Shown in pieces: positions 34,465 through 45,213 of a stretch of 64,000 nucleotides of DNA. How positions within the stretch are numbered: the stretch's first letter is position 1; every line of letters starts with the position of its first letter. The translations under genes were made by a program, and so were the position numbers. Location of the stretch: contig CM060969.1 of assembly GCA_030765045.1 (NCBI GenBank), positions 50,571,716 through 50,635,715 on the forward strand. Direction: 5' to 3'. Source of the DNA: Tenodera sinensis. Taxonomy: Eukaryota > Arthropoda > Insecta > Mantodea > Mantidae. The notes under the pieces are model-generated. The model was not told the origin of the DNA. It ran no database searches and was given only the letters and a program-made list of their open reading frames with translations.

Positions 34465-34895
34465 CAAGATGCCTTACATGGAAGATTTTTCAGAATTTTT
34501 ATTTTGCCAAAAGGACTCTAATGATTTTAATTAAAACATTACATATTTAAGATATTTACATGAAAAATAAAATGCATATTCTGAACTTTATAGCGATAGC
34601 CAATGAAGCTCTCTTCAATTGGAAGGAATTTTTTATAACTTTGTTTATCCAGCAAACTGTAAAAGATACACAAAAGCTTACTATTCAAAAGCTGTAGATC
34701 CTTTCTAAACAAATAATTTGTTCTATGGCATCACCCATTTCCAAAATACCCAACAGGTTCACAAAATGTGATTACAAAGATTTATTTGATTAACATGAAG
34801 TAGATAGAAAAGTAAACTTTTATAAGAATAGCTTGTAGAACCCATATAAAAATAAATGATGGTAGAGAATCATGTGAAGGTAGCAATCAGATTTT
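34465..34895 (+). mobile_element. Diverged relative of the HINE-like family, 3' two thirds
   Basis: Core landmarks are present in altered form: TTACATGGAAGATTTTTCAG, GACTCTAATGATTTTAATTAAAAC, AGCCAATGAAGCTCT and a right end GGTAGAGAATCATGTGAAGGTAGCAATCAGATTTT. The left palindrome is absent. It is more distant than any other copy, so it may be a separate subfamily. Confidence 0.5.
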
Positions 34896-35949
34896 TTATT
34901 ATATATACAACTTTTTCTCATAAAGTAATAATAAATTTCAATGCTTTCTTTGAATGCTGTGTTGAGTTGTTCTGTGATAATTTTTGCAAAAAGATCCAGG
35001 ACTGGGTTCTTATAATCTAAATATTTTTCATATTTCTGAATTTTCAGAAATCAGATGAGTTAAATCACATATTCCTGTTGTTACCAGCTAGTATAAAGTT
35101 CTTTGGTAACAAGTGAACATGGAAAATAATACATAGTCTTTTGCAGCATAACCAAGAATCCATTTATTGTATATATTTGAGGATTAAACAGGATACAAAA
35201 CAATTTGTCCTTACATGATCAGTTTTGCAAAAGGTAAAAAGGTATAGCCTTCCCAAGTCTTTACCTATAGTTTATCTCTAATAAAATAATTTAAAACTTG
35301 ATTATCTTGAGAACACTTGTATCTAAAGTGACCGGATGTCCCGTTTTGAATGGGACAGTACTGTGTTTCAACCTGCGATCCCATTGTCACAATAGATTTT
35401 GATGGGATGTATGTTTGTCCTGTTTTGTTAGAAAATAGCATTTATTTTTTATTCTCTATGTTATGCTATATACTATTTAAATCCTTGTATCCATAATTGC
35501 TAAGAACAAAAGTTATGTTATTGATGGACAAAATCCTTAAGAAAAACAATCTGATGGCCACATTCCAGCATTGTTTTGTTTCTTATGCTGCACTTCGACA
35601 ATTCAATTCCATTGTCTCAGTGACGTCAAAGTGTGATATGCATTGTTTTGGCAGTTCCGTGAGAGATTCAAGATGGCAAAATGAAAGCATGTTCACTGCT
35701 GTGTTGCAAGAAAAGCATCTTAGCCTATGGTATAAGATTAAAAATTTATAGAGAAAAAATATCGACATCAGAAAAGAACACAATTGAAAGTTGAAAATTA
35801 ATTTCAAATACAGTTGCCTTGAATTTTTAAATTATTTGAAGCAGAAGAGACGTTTCTGAAGAGAATTCATTCTTAAAAAAAAATATGTCCACTAACAAGC
35901 CGTTTTATGAGTTATATAACATTATAATTGTTTTGTGTTTATATTTATA
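34896..35949. other. Intron sequence, nothing recognised
   Basis: AT-rich. An 84-codon frame at 35497-35751 shows no known motif and has an equally long opposite-strand frame, so I do not treat it as a gene. Confidence 0.3.
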
Positions 35950-36117
35950 GTAACTATCCCCGAAAAACAGCAGTTGCAACCTTCTATGTGATCTGCAAGA
36001 GGAAATGGACAGAGACCACTTTCAAATATGCCCAGCCATTTCTAGTGCTCCTTCCATCAGTGAAAAATATTGGAGAGCAAGAGAATTAATGACTTCATTG
36101 TCAGAAATCCAGCATTA
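35950..36117 (+). pseudogene. Second copy of the LINE 3' end seen at 5160-6216, shortened
   Basis: CCCCGAAAAACAGCAGTTGCAACCTT matches the PRKTAVAA codons at 5955-5985. It is joined after a deletion to GACCACTTTCAAATATGCCC, then TATTGGAGAGCAAGAGAATTAATG and a stop at CAGCATTAG. Only the last ~170 bp of the ORF remain. The (AAC)n tail is not preserved. Confidence 0.6.
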
Positions 36118-36209
36118 GCTAATAACATATTTATAGTAACAGTAATGTTATACATAATATTATTTTTTATATTGTAAGAACATTGCCTTTATCATAATGT
36201 AAGACTACC

Positions 36210-36535
36210 TTTGAAGTGCAGTGGTAGTGCACCTACCTCTGTCGTGGAGGACCGGGTTCGATCCCCAGTAGTGGCATGGGAATTTTCCCCCACTTGAAGG
36301 TCTGGCATGGCATGCACTCAGCCTTGTTAGGTCCTGGATCAGCCAATGGAGGAGTAACTCAATAAAGAAGTAGCAACCCCAGGTTACAAAGGCCACATAA
36401 CTGATGGGGAGGACTCAGGGCACTGACTACATCCTACCCTCCAGTTTTGCACCCCACTCATGATGTCTGTAGCAAGCAGAGGGAATGCAGTAGTTGGGTG
36501 TTAAGCCTTGACCTGTGAAGGGCTGTTGTGCTAAG
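36210..36535 (+). mobile_element. tRNA-like SINE, family D
   Basis: It begins TGAAGTGCAGTGGTAGTGCACC with a box B-like GGGTTCGATCCCC at 36252, followed by a ~270-bp body (GGTCTGGCATGGCATGCACT, CACTGACTACATCCTACCC). It is a single copy in this window, so the family status rests on the pol III boxes and the typical SINE layout. Confidence 0.5.
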
Positions 36536-36620
36536 GGTTTAAAGGATTTGTCATAATGTAGTAATATGTTGAGTACTCTGATAATTATATTTTAATTATT
36601 AATAATAAATAGATAAATAA

Positions 36621-36785
36621 GGTTAATTAAGGAAAAATTGAAACTACTAACAGTGAAGCAACAGAATCTAAAATAAGAACAAATTAGAAACTAAAAACTT
36701 CATTTATCTTAGTAATATTGCAAGACATTCCACAGCAATATTTCTAAGATAAGTGAAGCTTTTAGTTTCTAACTTGTCCTTATTT
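36621..36785. mobile_element. Foldback element with 11-bp TSD, short copy
   Basis: The inverted arms (AAGAACAAATTAGAAACTAA against TTAGTTTCTAACTTGTCCTT) have a very short loop. It is flanked by TAGATAAATAA at 36610-36620 and 36786-36796. The asymmetric block (GGTTAATTAAGGAAAAATTG) is on the left. Confidence 0.65.
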
Positions 36786-36974
36786 TAGATAAATAACGTT
36801 TTAGATTTTCTAATTGCATTAACTTACAGGTCTAAGGTTAATGGAAATTAAAAAGAATGTCAGTAGATAGATGTCCTGTTTTAAGCTTCAGAAGATATGG
36901 TCACATTATCATATAATTTTCTGCTATCATAAAATGAATGTCATAAACTATCACTGTTAGAAAATATGTAACAC

Positions 36975-37779
36975 TGAAGCTGTAATATTGCTTCCTAGTT
37001 ATTACCTCGCCATTTGAAGCTGCAGTCGTTGGTGACGTGATGTTGTTGGTCACGTTGATGTGGTTTGGTGTGTTGTCTCCGGCTAGCTGAGCATAATCTC
37101 TTTATCTCGGGTTTGCGTGAGTGTAAAGGACAACCCAAGAACAACTTTGCAGATCATTTATTGCATCTGTAAATGTTTTCGGGAGTTATGCCGATTCTAT
37201 ATGTGTATCTGTAGAAGCATCTCAATCACATCGGCGCAGCACGAACTGCACGAACTCCCGTACTGCTCTCTGGTTGAGTACTGACTAGACGCTTCTCTCT
37301 TACCCACGCCAAGAAGACCGTTCGCTTCCAATTTGAATGTCATGACGTCATCCAAGAAAGCCTCGTATCCAAAATGTTATTTCCTTTTCCCGCAATTTAG
37401 AAATGTCCCTTTCTATTATAACATGTTCTTTTATGAATTTTGAATATATAATTACCTTTTTAGGATTAAACGATGTTTACTTTATATTTTATTAAATATA
37501 TCGCGCGACTTTTAAGGTTGGTAGAACTGACTTTCGAACGTGTATTTTAAACTATGTGGTATGACGTCATGACTCGTTAATTTCAAACCAATAATGCGTT
37601 TATACTACAAATTTAACGACTATCATTTACTCATATCTTGCTCACCTTACAACACTTGCTACTCTATTATCTATTTATGTTATTACTCAATATTTATCGC
37701 AAATCTCATATCCGGCAATTAAATTAAAACGTATCTTTTTCAAAAGCCCATTCAATCGGAAATCTAAATTTCGGTATCA
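36975..37779 (-). repeat. 3' LTR of the Gypsy element
   Basis: 805 bp, same length and, as far as I can read, same sequence as 44302-45106. On the + strand it opens TGAAGCTGTAATATTGC and closes TTTCGGTATCA. The purine tract AAATGGGGGCAT lies immediately inside it (complement of 37781-37792), consistent with plus-strand priming. Confidence 0.93.
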
Positions 37780-38554
37780 AATGCCCCCATTTATGTTATT
37801 TTATTATTTCATAATAAAATAATGTAAATGTCTTGCCCGAAAGAAAAAACTAAAATTACTCCTGTATTTTGAATAATCGGCAACACTCCCCTTGTATACA
37901 ATTTTCAATTACACTGTTTTTGAAATTGGTTATTAACACATTTTCTCATTAATCTATTTAACATGACAAACAATTGTACACTTGACTAAACATTAATCCT
38001 TAAATACTAATTACAATATGTTATGGTTTCTTCTATGAAGCTTCTATATAAAGGTTAAATTTCAAGAGTCTTTCTTTATACTTCCTTCTTTTAGTTCATG
38101 TTTGCTCACTTCGCTCTCACTATCACTTGCACTGTGATTTTTCACTTTTGTTATTGTAACACATATCTGTACTAGATCCTTTAAGCACTAAAATGTACAT
38201 ATATTTTTATATAAATCCATTGCACTCTTTAGACAAGTTCTTTCTTTGTCTTTCTGTGATAACTATCTATACATCTAAATATTTTAACAAATGTTTTACA
38301 AAGTAAATATTCTGTTTTCTCTCTATGCGGAGATGAACATTTTAACAATCTTTCTGAAGCTGTTTTTGTGAGCTCTATACAATATATTTTTAAGCTCTTG
38401 GTGGTAGATAGCAATTCACATTCTGCATTTTTCATGAATATGTAAGTACCTGACCAATATATGATTTTCAAGTAAGCTAACATTTACATTTTATCTCAAA
38501 GCTGATTGGGCGCCAATAGACAAATGACACTTCCAATTTTTCTTTTACATTAAA
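37780..38554 (-). other. Gypsy 3' untranslated region with polypurine tract
   Basis: 775 bp between the pol stop and the 3' LTR. The largest frame is 84 codons with no signal peptide or membrane anchor, so an envelope gene is not supported. The G-rich tract at the LTR border (37781-37792, complement) is the likely polypurine primer. Confidence 0.7.
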
Positions 38555-41500
38555 TCAAGGTTCCAAAGCACCACACGGTTTCTTGTATGGTCGAAGGAGT
38601 TGTTTATGCCATCTTCCCAGACATTTTTCATTTTTAACATCTTTTAATTCATAGGTATGATAACCAAATTTTGATATAATTTCTGCAGGACCTTTATATA
38701 ACAATTCCATCCTTTTGTTCCTACCTCTCAAGGCACTTGATAACTTATGGTCTTTAACTAGTACCCAATCGCCTATCTTAGGTTCCCATTTATGTTTTCT
38801 ACTCTTTTTCTTTAATTTTCGCTTCTCTGCCTTTTTCTTGATTCGTTCAAAAGCAATTTTCGCTCTTTCTTCTTCACTTAACTGAATGTCATTAATTTTC
38901 AGTGTTTTTGGTACCCCGATCAATATTGGTTCTGGTTCAATTCCTAACATTAATTTTATTGGTGCAAACCCAGTAGTTACATTAATGGTGTGATTGATAA
39001 TCTTTTCTATCAATGGACAATATTTCACCCAATCCTTGTGATTATGATGTGTAAGTACACGTAAATAAATTCCTATATCTCGGAGGACACGTTCTGTTGG
39101 ATTCCCTGATGGAAAGTATGAGGAACAATGATATAATTTTATCTCATGATTTTCTAGGGTTTCTTTAAAGATTTTGCTCCGATGAACTGTAGCATTGTCT
39201 GTTAAGATTGCCTGAATCTTGCCATATTTAGGCACATAATCTTTTATTATCTTTCCTACACATGTTTTGCTGCTGATATTCCTAACAGGATAAATTTTAA
39301 TAAATTTACTAAAAACATCATGAAGAACAAACATATATCTACATCCAAATTGTCCTACTGGTAGCTCCCCATGTGCATCAGCAGTAACTAGTACATTTTT
39401 CCCTTCTCTTATGATTGTCTGAGGTTCTATATCAAATTTGATATTAAATGGTTTGGCCCTTTGACATAAATCACAGCTTGAACATATTTTTCTCACTTTC
39501 TTTGCCAAATGTTTTATATAAAAATGGTCACTAATTACCATGATTAGCTTTTCACTACCTGTATGAGCTAGTGTTTTGTGATAAGCAAGTATAAGTTTCT
39601 CTTGTAAAGCTTTTGGTACCATTATTTTCCATTTAGGTTCAATTCTTCCATGAAATTTATAGATTTTTCCCTCATAAATACCTATATTATCTTTTAGATT
39701 TTCTGTGATTGGTTGTGCCTTTTCTTTCAATTTTCTAAGTTCATCGTCCTCTGTCTGTAATTGTTCCAAATTTCGAAATTCTTTAGCTAATTGTGTCCCT
39801 TCTAAGGTTTTCAAATATAGTATGGTTACATCATGTTTGTTGTCACTAATTGTATCTGGTATTGTATAATTGGTTTTCATCCTTGATAACAAATCACTAA
39901 AAATATTTTGACTTCCTGCTATGTGTCTGATTTCTATGTTATGGGATGTGATCTCATGGATATATCTAGAAATACGTGTGCTTGTGAGTTTGCAAGAGTT
40001 CATAAATGCCAAACTAACATGATCTGTGTAAACTATTACTGGGTTGTTATATACATATTGCTTAAATTTTACAAGTGCAAAGTAAATAGCTGCTATTTCT
40101 TTTTCTGTAGTGCAAGCCTGTGATTCAGTCCTTGAAAGCCCCCTTGAAGCTACAGCAATGAGGTGATCTTTTCCTTCCTCATCTTTTTGTAATATGACAC
40201 TACCATAACCTAGTCCTGAAGCATCTGTATAAATTATGTAGGGGAGATCTTCCCTAGGTTTTTCCAATAAAATTGACGCTGCAAACAATGTTTTTACCTT
40301 TTCAAAAGATTCTTGTTCTACTGATGACCATTGCCATTTTACATCTTTTCTCAAAAGTTGTCTTAATGGGGCTACTACGGTTGCATATTCTAGGATAAAT
40401 CTTGACTGATAATTTAGAATACCAAGAAATCTTCTCAATTGTTTTATATTTTTAGGAGCTGGTATTTTATTTATGCTTTCAATTCTGTCGGGATTAGGCC
40501 TGATTCCCTCATTTGAAATAACATAACCTAAAAATTCTGTCTGTTTCACAAAGAATGCAGTTTTACTTGGCTTTATCGTCATGTTTGCTTTCTTTAACTG
40601 ACTAAGCACATAATTGATATGATTTAAATGATCCTCTATATTTTCTGAAAAAATCACAAAATCATCCACATACTGAGCTACAAATTTCTTTATGGTTTCT
40701 CCAAAAATTTCATACAAAGCTCTTAATAGTGCACTACCACTGGTATTCATGCCAAAGGCGCAAACTCGAAACTGATATAATATTCCTGAATGTAAAAACG
40801 CTGTATATTTTCTTAAATCTTCTCTAAGTGGGATCTGCCAAAAAGATGCTGTAAGATCTAGAGTAGAAAAAATTTTGCCCTTCTGCAATTTGTTCAATAT
40901 TACCTCTACACTTTCTGGTCTAAATCTATCAGGTTTACAATGTTGATTTAGTTTTCTCGCGTCTAATGTCACCCTAATCTTTCCATTGGCCTTATTTACA
41001 ATACATAGGGGATTCACAAATTCTGAATTCGAAATCTCAATAACCTCATCTTCTAACATTGACTTTATAACTGCATCTACCTCTTCTCTTATTGTACTAG
41101 GGATAGCTCTCGCTTTATGTGTAAAAGGTTTTATGGGTATCATCTCAAACGAATGAGTATAAATATTACATTTACCAGGTTTCTCAGAGAATACTTCTTT
41201 ATTTCGGATTAATATTTCAAACAGTTTATCCCTCTGTTGTTCATTTAGTTGATCAGCCTGAGTTACTTTTTCCCTCAACAATTCTTCTAAGTCTTCACTA
41301 CTCTCCCTATCATAGTACCTAGTTGCATCAGAAACCCTCAAATTGTCTATGAAATCATTTTTATCCCATTCTACATTTTCTTTATTATCGACAATGTACT
41401 CTTTGACATTTACTTCAGTTAATTCCATAGCTCCTACTTTAACATATTCTACAAAGAATGTATCCCCTTGGATTTCTTCTTCCTCTTTTTCTCGTACAAT

Positions 41501-42028
41501 AGTTTCTGAACTACTATCTTCCACAAAAGGCACTATAATGGTCTCATATTCAACTTTCATTTCTAGAATCATGTTTTTAAAATTCACCACAGCTTCCCAG
41601 GCATAAAGACAATCACAACCTATTATAATATCTGTCACAAGTCTTCCTACAATCAGAAATAAAATTCCAAGTATTCTCCCATTTATTTCAATATTTATCA
41701 TTGCTTGAAATTTTACTCTCTCTTTTCGTTTTCCCACAGCTAGCGAGCAATATATCCCATTAACTGGTAAAGACATTACTTTAAAGCCACTACTTTGTAA
41801 ATTATCATAAAAATTTTGTGAGCATACTGTGCTGTTTGATCCCGTATCTATAATTGCATTGTATTGTTTTCCATTTACTCCAATTTTGATTTTAGGTGGA
41901 TCTCCTACTGTTTCGTTTTCGTCGATTCTATTTTTACATTCTCTTTTCTTTTGTATCATCATTTGCCTTCCAGGACTATTTATTTCCGAGTACTTATCAC
42001 AATCATTACTAGGATACCCAGTTCTCAC
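38555..42028 (-). CDS. pol: Gypsy Pol: protease, RT, RNase H, integrase
   Basis: One frame of 1157 codons. Protease active site DTGS at residues 61-64; RT with YVDD at 453-456; RNase H with TDASG at 601-605; integrase zinc finger H817/H822...C852/C855. The integrase catalytic triad is D884, D944 and E979, and a GPY/F-like module (MELLYKGPAEII) lies near the C-terminus. The first codon of the frame is GTG, not ATG, which fits expression by frameshifting from gag rather than separate initiation. The frame is open back to a TAA about 40 bases further upstream, covering the slippery site at 42055-42061. All catalytic residues are present and no stop is seen. Confidence 0.93.
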   Translation of the reverse strand: MRTGYPSNDCDKYSEINSPGRQMMIQKKRECKNRIDENETVGDPPKIKIGVNGKQYNAIIDTGSNSTVCSQNFYDNLQSSGFKVMSLPVNGIYCSLAVGKRKERVKFQAMINIEINGRILGILFLIVGRLVTDIIIGCDCLYAWEAVVNFKNMILEMKVEYETIIVPFVEDSSSETIVREKEEEEIQGDTFFVEYVKVGAMELTEVNVKEYIVDNKENVEWDKNDFIDNLRVSDATRYYDRESSEDLEELLREKVTQADQLNEQQRDKLFEILIRNKEVFSEKPGKCNIYTHSFEMIPIKPFTHKARAIPSTIREEVDAVIKSMLEDEVIEISNSEFVNPLCIVNKANGKIRVTLDARKLNQHCKPDRFRPESVEVILNKLQKGKIFSTLDLTASFWQIPLREDLRKYTAFLHSGILYQFRVCAFGMNTSGSALLRALYEIFGETIKKFVAQYVDDFVIFSENIEDHLNHINYVLSQLKKANMTIKPSKTAFFVKQTEFLGYVISNEGIRPNPDRIESINKIPAPKNIKQLRRFLGILNYQSRFILEYATVVAPLRQLLRKDVKWQWSSVEQESFEKVKTLFAASILLEKPREDLPYIIYTDASGLGYGSVILQKDEEGKDHLIAVASRGLSRTESQACTTEKEIAAIYFALVKFKQYVYNNPVIVYTDHVSLAFMNSCKLTSTRISRYIHEITSHNIEIRHIAGSQNIFSDLLSRMKTNYTIPDTISDNKHDVTILYLKTLEGTQLAKEFRNLEQLQTEDDELRKLKEKAQPITENLKDNIGIYEGKIYKFHGRIEPKWKIMVPKALQEKLILAYHKTLAHTGSEKLIMVISDHFYIKHLAKKVRKICSSCDLCQRAKPFNIKFDIEPQTIIREGKNVLVTADAHGELPVGQFGCRYMFVLHDVFSKFIKIYPVRNISSKTCVGKIIKDYVPKYGKIQAILTDNATVHRSKIFKETLENHEIKLYHCSSYFPSGNPTERVLRDIGIYLRVLTHHNHKDWVKYCPLIEKIINHTINVTTGFAPIKLMLGIEPEPILIGVPKTLKINDIQLSEEERAKIAFERIKKKAEKRKLKKKSRKHKWEPKIGDWVLVKDHKLSSALRGRNKRMELLYKGPAEIISKFGYHTYELKDVKNEKCLGRWHKQLLRPYKKPCGALEP

Positions 42029-44151
42029 TGAAGGCGCGTTTGACCGGGTCTGGCGTTTCCCTGATTTTTAGGTATGGCTCCTGTACTATTTCCCGAATTG
42101 TTACTTCTGTTCTCCTGCATTAAATCGGGGTTACTTCCTACCATGTTTTTGACCGTGTTAATGGCCTCAACCATTTCCGCATTTTCGGGGGAATTTCGTC
42201 CATTTGAATACCTTTCTTCCTGTCTTGGTGACCTCGGTCTAAACTCATTATCTCCATTTGTCCAATACCCATCATTTGAATTTCTACTATGTCCAAAATA
42301 ACGTCCCCGTCTACCTCGATCAAATCTATTTGTATTCATATAATTCACCCTTATATTTCTTCCCCTTTGATTACCATTTCTATTTTGGTGACGCCCTTCC
42401 TGGTTATATCTACCTTGATTTTCCCACCGGAATGATTCCATCCTTGGTATTGGTCCTTTATATCTTTCCCTAATCTCACTTCTATTCTGATAATACTGTG
42501 CCCCTTGCCCGAAAGAATTGACAGTTTCTTTTCCTTCATATTTATTTCCAAATGCGTGTTTTGGCTTATTGACTTCTAAGGCTGATAATAATTCGATCAT
42601 AGCTGCAATGCTATCGGGTCGGGCTATGATTAGGTAATGTTGAAGTGTTTCCGGAAAATGTGGAGTAACTATATTTATTAGATCTTTTTCATCCAAGGGA
42701 GGGTCCAACATCTTTGATTTTCTCGCTATTCTCATAAAATAGTTTACCATCGATTCCTCCGATCTAGGATTAAATTTTCCATTGCTTAATTCAACTCTAA
42801 TATTAGCCTGCCTACTAGCTCCCCAATATCTGGTTAAAAAGATGTTCCTAAAGGTCCTGTAGTCATTATTGTTACCCATAGAAAGGCCTAGCCAATTAGC
42901 AGCATTACCCTTTAGGCATTTTCTTACTATCACCATCTTGTACTCCTCTGGTATACGTTTCACCGTGAAGTACTCTTGTAACCCTTCTAAAAAGGCTTTA
43001 GGATCATCTGAATCTTCATTTTCAAAAACTGGAGGTGTCATTTCATTTAAGACATGGTTAGGCCAATGTAAATTTGAATTGTCACCTATCCCTGAGCTAT
43101 TTCCGAGATCAGAATGGGAATTACTGTTACCCCTATTTTGCATCGAAATGTCAGCTGATACACCTGGTATTGCCTCGTTTCTTGCAACTTCATTACTAAG
43201 ATTGTTGTGATTACATGCATTTTCATTTAATTTCAAATTTTCTAAGGCCTCTTTTACCTGAGTAATTTCTGTTACTACTCCTTTTATTTTGTCTGTAACA
43301 TCCTCCAAATTTCTAGCCTGCCTTTCACTTTCTACATCAGATCTTTCTATTCTAACTTTACACCCCTGTAACTCTTCTCTAATTTCTTCCCTTTGTTTGT
43401 CTAATCTATATGTTACTTTTTCCCTTTCTTTATCTAATTTTTCACTCACTTGTTGACCTAATTTCTTTTCAGAATTCTTTACTTCTTGCCTTATTGTCTC
43501 TAATTCTCCCTTAACCTGTTCTCTATTTTCTTTTACTTCACTACTAACTTTATTAATTTCCTCCCTAACTTCTTCCCTAAAGGTTTCGAAAACTCTCCTC
43601 TGATTCTCCAATTGCATTCCCAATTCCTGTTGTCCCTTTTCTAATTTCTGTCCTAACTCTATACTAGTTTCGTCTATCTTACTCATCTTTTGGCTTAACT
43701 CTGTTCTTAATTCTTTACTATTTTCATCTATCTTTTGACTTAACTCTGTTCTTAATTCTTTACTATTTTCATCTATCTTTTTACTTAACTCTGTATTCAT
43801 CTTTTCCACTGTTCTTAATTCTTTACTATTTTCATCTATCTTTCGACTTAACTCTGTACTCATCTCTTTCATTATCGTTTGAAACATATTCTCTATTTCT
43901 GACATAAATGCTGGCCTTTCTGAATTACTACTAAACATTTCTGAACTACCTCTAGGTGTTTCTCTAACGTTCTGATCTTCTAATTCTTGGCATATTCTGC
44001 TACCAATTACATTCCGATTAAATTCTTCCATTCTACTTATACTTTCCCGAATTTCCGGACTTTCAAAACCTCTAAACTCACTATCACTGTCTTCCATTTC
44101 TAAGCTATTTATATGTGTTTTTCTACTCACCAAAATTTTCAATATTTTCAC
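42025..44151 (-). CDS. gag: Gypsy Gag, 708 residues
   Basis: The N-terminal half is a long coiled coil with tandem copies of a KIDENSKELRTELS-type unit (about residues 90-165), visible as DNA repeats at about 43670-43860. The middle is a capsid-like retrotransposon gag domain (TPPVFENEDSDDPKAFLEGL, AANWLGL, FNPRSEESMVNYFMRIARKS). The C-terminus is rich in Arg, Asn and Gly (GRHQNRNGNQRGRN) and has no CCHC knuckle, so RNA binding is probably by the basic tail. It forms the particle shell. The stop codon overlaps the pol frame. A decayed relative of this gag is at 6908-8590. Confidence 0.92.
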   Translation of the reverse strand: MKILKILVSRKTHINSLEMEDSDSEFRGFESPEIRESISRMEEFNRNVIGSRICQELEDQNVRETPRGSSEMFSSNSERPAFMSEIENMFQTIMKEMSTELSRKIDENSKELRTVEKMNTELSKKIDENSKELRTELSQKIDENSKELRTELSQKMSKIDETSIELGQKLEKGQQELGMQLENQRRVFETFREEVREEINKVSSEVKENREQVKGELETIRQEVKNSEKKLGQQVSEKLDKEREKVTYRLDKQREEIREELQGCKVRIERSDVESERQARNLEDVTDKIKGVVTEITQVKEALENLKLNENACNHNNLSNEVARNEAIPGVSADISMQNRGNSNSHSDLGNSSGIGDNSNLHWPNHVLNEMTPPVFENEDSDDPKAFLEGLQEYFTVKRIPEEYKMVIVRKCLKGNAANWLGLSMGNNNDYRTFRNIFLTRYWGASRQANIRVELSNGKFNPRSEESMVNYFMRIARKSKMLDPPLDEKDLINIVTPHFPETLQHYLIIARPDSIAAMIELLSALEVNKPKHAFGNKYEGKETVNSFGQGAQYYQNRSEIRERYKGPIPRMESFRWENQGRYNQEGRHQNRNGNQRGRNIRVNYMNTNRFDRGRRGRYFGHSRNSNDGYWTNGDNEFRPRSPRQEERYSNGRNSPENAEMVEAINTVKNMVGSNPDLMQENRSNNSGNSTGAIPKNQGNARPGQTRLQ
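42036..42061 (-). promoter_or_regulatory. Candidate -1 ribosomal frameshift site (gag to pol)
   Basis: In the gag frame the minus strand reads CAG GGA AAC, giving the heptamer G GGA AAC (X XXY YYZ) at 42061-42055. A -1 slip here enters the pol frame, which is open through this point. Five bases downstream a stem of 7 bp with one G-U pair can form (ACCCGGT with ACTGGGT, loop about 20 nt). Heptamer class, spacer and downstream stem all match known retroviral -1 sites. No experiment supports it. Confidence 0.75.
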
Positions 44152-44301
44152 TATTTCACTTTAACTGCACTTAAACTTGTTCACTACACGTTTCACAGAT
44201 GTTGACGCGCTGGGCACCTTCTTGTCTGCTGGTTCGATGCTGGTCTGGTCGTCTTGGGGGTTTGGTCCATTCTTTCGGCGCCACACGTTGGGAAGCCAAT
44301 T

Positions 44302-45106
44302 TGAAGCTGTAATATTGCTTCCTAGTTATTACCTCGCCATTTGAAGCTGCAGTCGTTGGTGACGTGATGTTGTTGGTCACGTTGATGTGGTTTGGTGTGT
44401 TGTCTCCGGCTAGCTGAGCATAATCTCTTTATCTCGGGTTTGCGTGAGTGTAAAGGACAACCCAAGAACAACTTTGCAGATCATTTATTGCATCTGTAAA
44501 TGTTTTCGGGAGTTATGCCGATTCTATATGTGTATCTGTAGAAGCATCTCAATCACATCGGCGCAGCACGAACTGCACGAACTCCCGTACTGCTCTCTGG
44601 TTGAGTACTGACTAGACGCTTCTCTCTTACCCACGCCAAGAAGACCGTTCGCTTCCAATTTGAATGTCATGACGTCATCCAAGAAAGCCTCGTATCCAAA
44701 ATGTTATTTCCTTTTCCCGCAATTTAGAAATGTCCCTTTCTATTATAACATGTTCTTTTATGAATTTTGAATATATAATTACCTTTTTAGGATTAAACGA
44801 TGTTTACTTTATATTTTATTAAATATATCGCGCGACTTTTAAGGTTGGTAGAACTGACTTTCGAACGTGTATTTTAAACTATGTGGTATGACGTCATGAC
44901 TCGTTAATTTCAAACCAATAATGCGTTTATACTACAAATTTAACGACTATCATTTACTCATATCTTGCTCACCTTACAACACTTGCTACTCTATTATCTA
45001 TTTATGTTATTACTCAATATTTATCGCAAATCTCATATCCGGCAATTAAATTAAAACGTATCTTTTTCAAAAGCCCATTCAATCGGAAATCTAAATTTCG
45101 GTATCA
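44302..45106 (-). repeat. 5' LTR of the Gypsy element
   Basis: 805 bp, TG...CA. Just inside it (44300 leftward, complement) the minus strand reads TGGCTTCCCAACGTG, a plausible primer-binding site that starts with the TGG complementary to a tRNA CCA end. I cannot name the tRNA. The related LTR relic at 4065 has TGGCTTACCCAAACGTGG at the same place. Confidence 0.92.
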
Positions 45107-45213
45107 ACACTTATTCATTATGGTAGGTACTGATTTTCATTGGTGCACAGAAAGGTGTACCAAGAATTGAATCTTATAATTAAACTCTAAACAGAGAGCA
45201 ATTATTAGTTATT

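Larger units (their letters stand above)
36975..45106 (-). mobile_element. Complete Ty3/Gypsy retrotransposon, antisense in a dynein intron
   Basis: The 8132-bp element has two 805-bp LTRs that read identically by eye and begin TG and end CA. The flanking 4-bp duplication ACAC is at 36971-36974 and 45107-45110. Internal parts in minus orientation are a candidate primer-binding site beside the right LTR, gag (44151-42025), pol (to 38555) with order PR-RT-RH-IN, and a purine tract beside the left LTR. No env-like ORF lies between pol and the 3' LTR. The order with integrase after RNase H and the 4-bp duplication fit Ty3/Gypsy. It looks young and potentially mobile. Confidence 0.93.

Noticed and set aside
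37780..38554. An envelope gene that would make the Gypsy element an errantivirus
   Set aside because: The space is 775 bp and its largest frame is 84 codons without signal peptide or membrane segment.
38555..42028. An ATG-initiated pol gene
   Set aside because: The first codon of the open frame is GTG and the frame continues upstream over a slippery heptamer, so frameshifting from gag is more likely.
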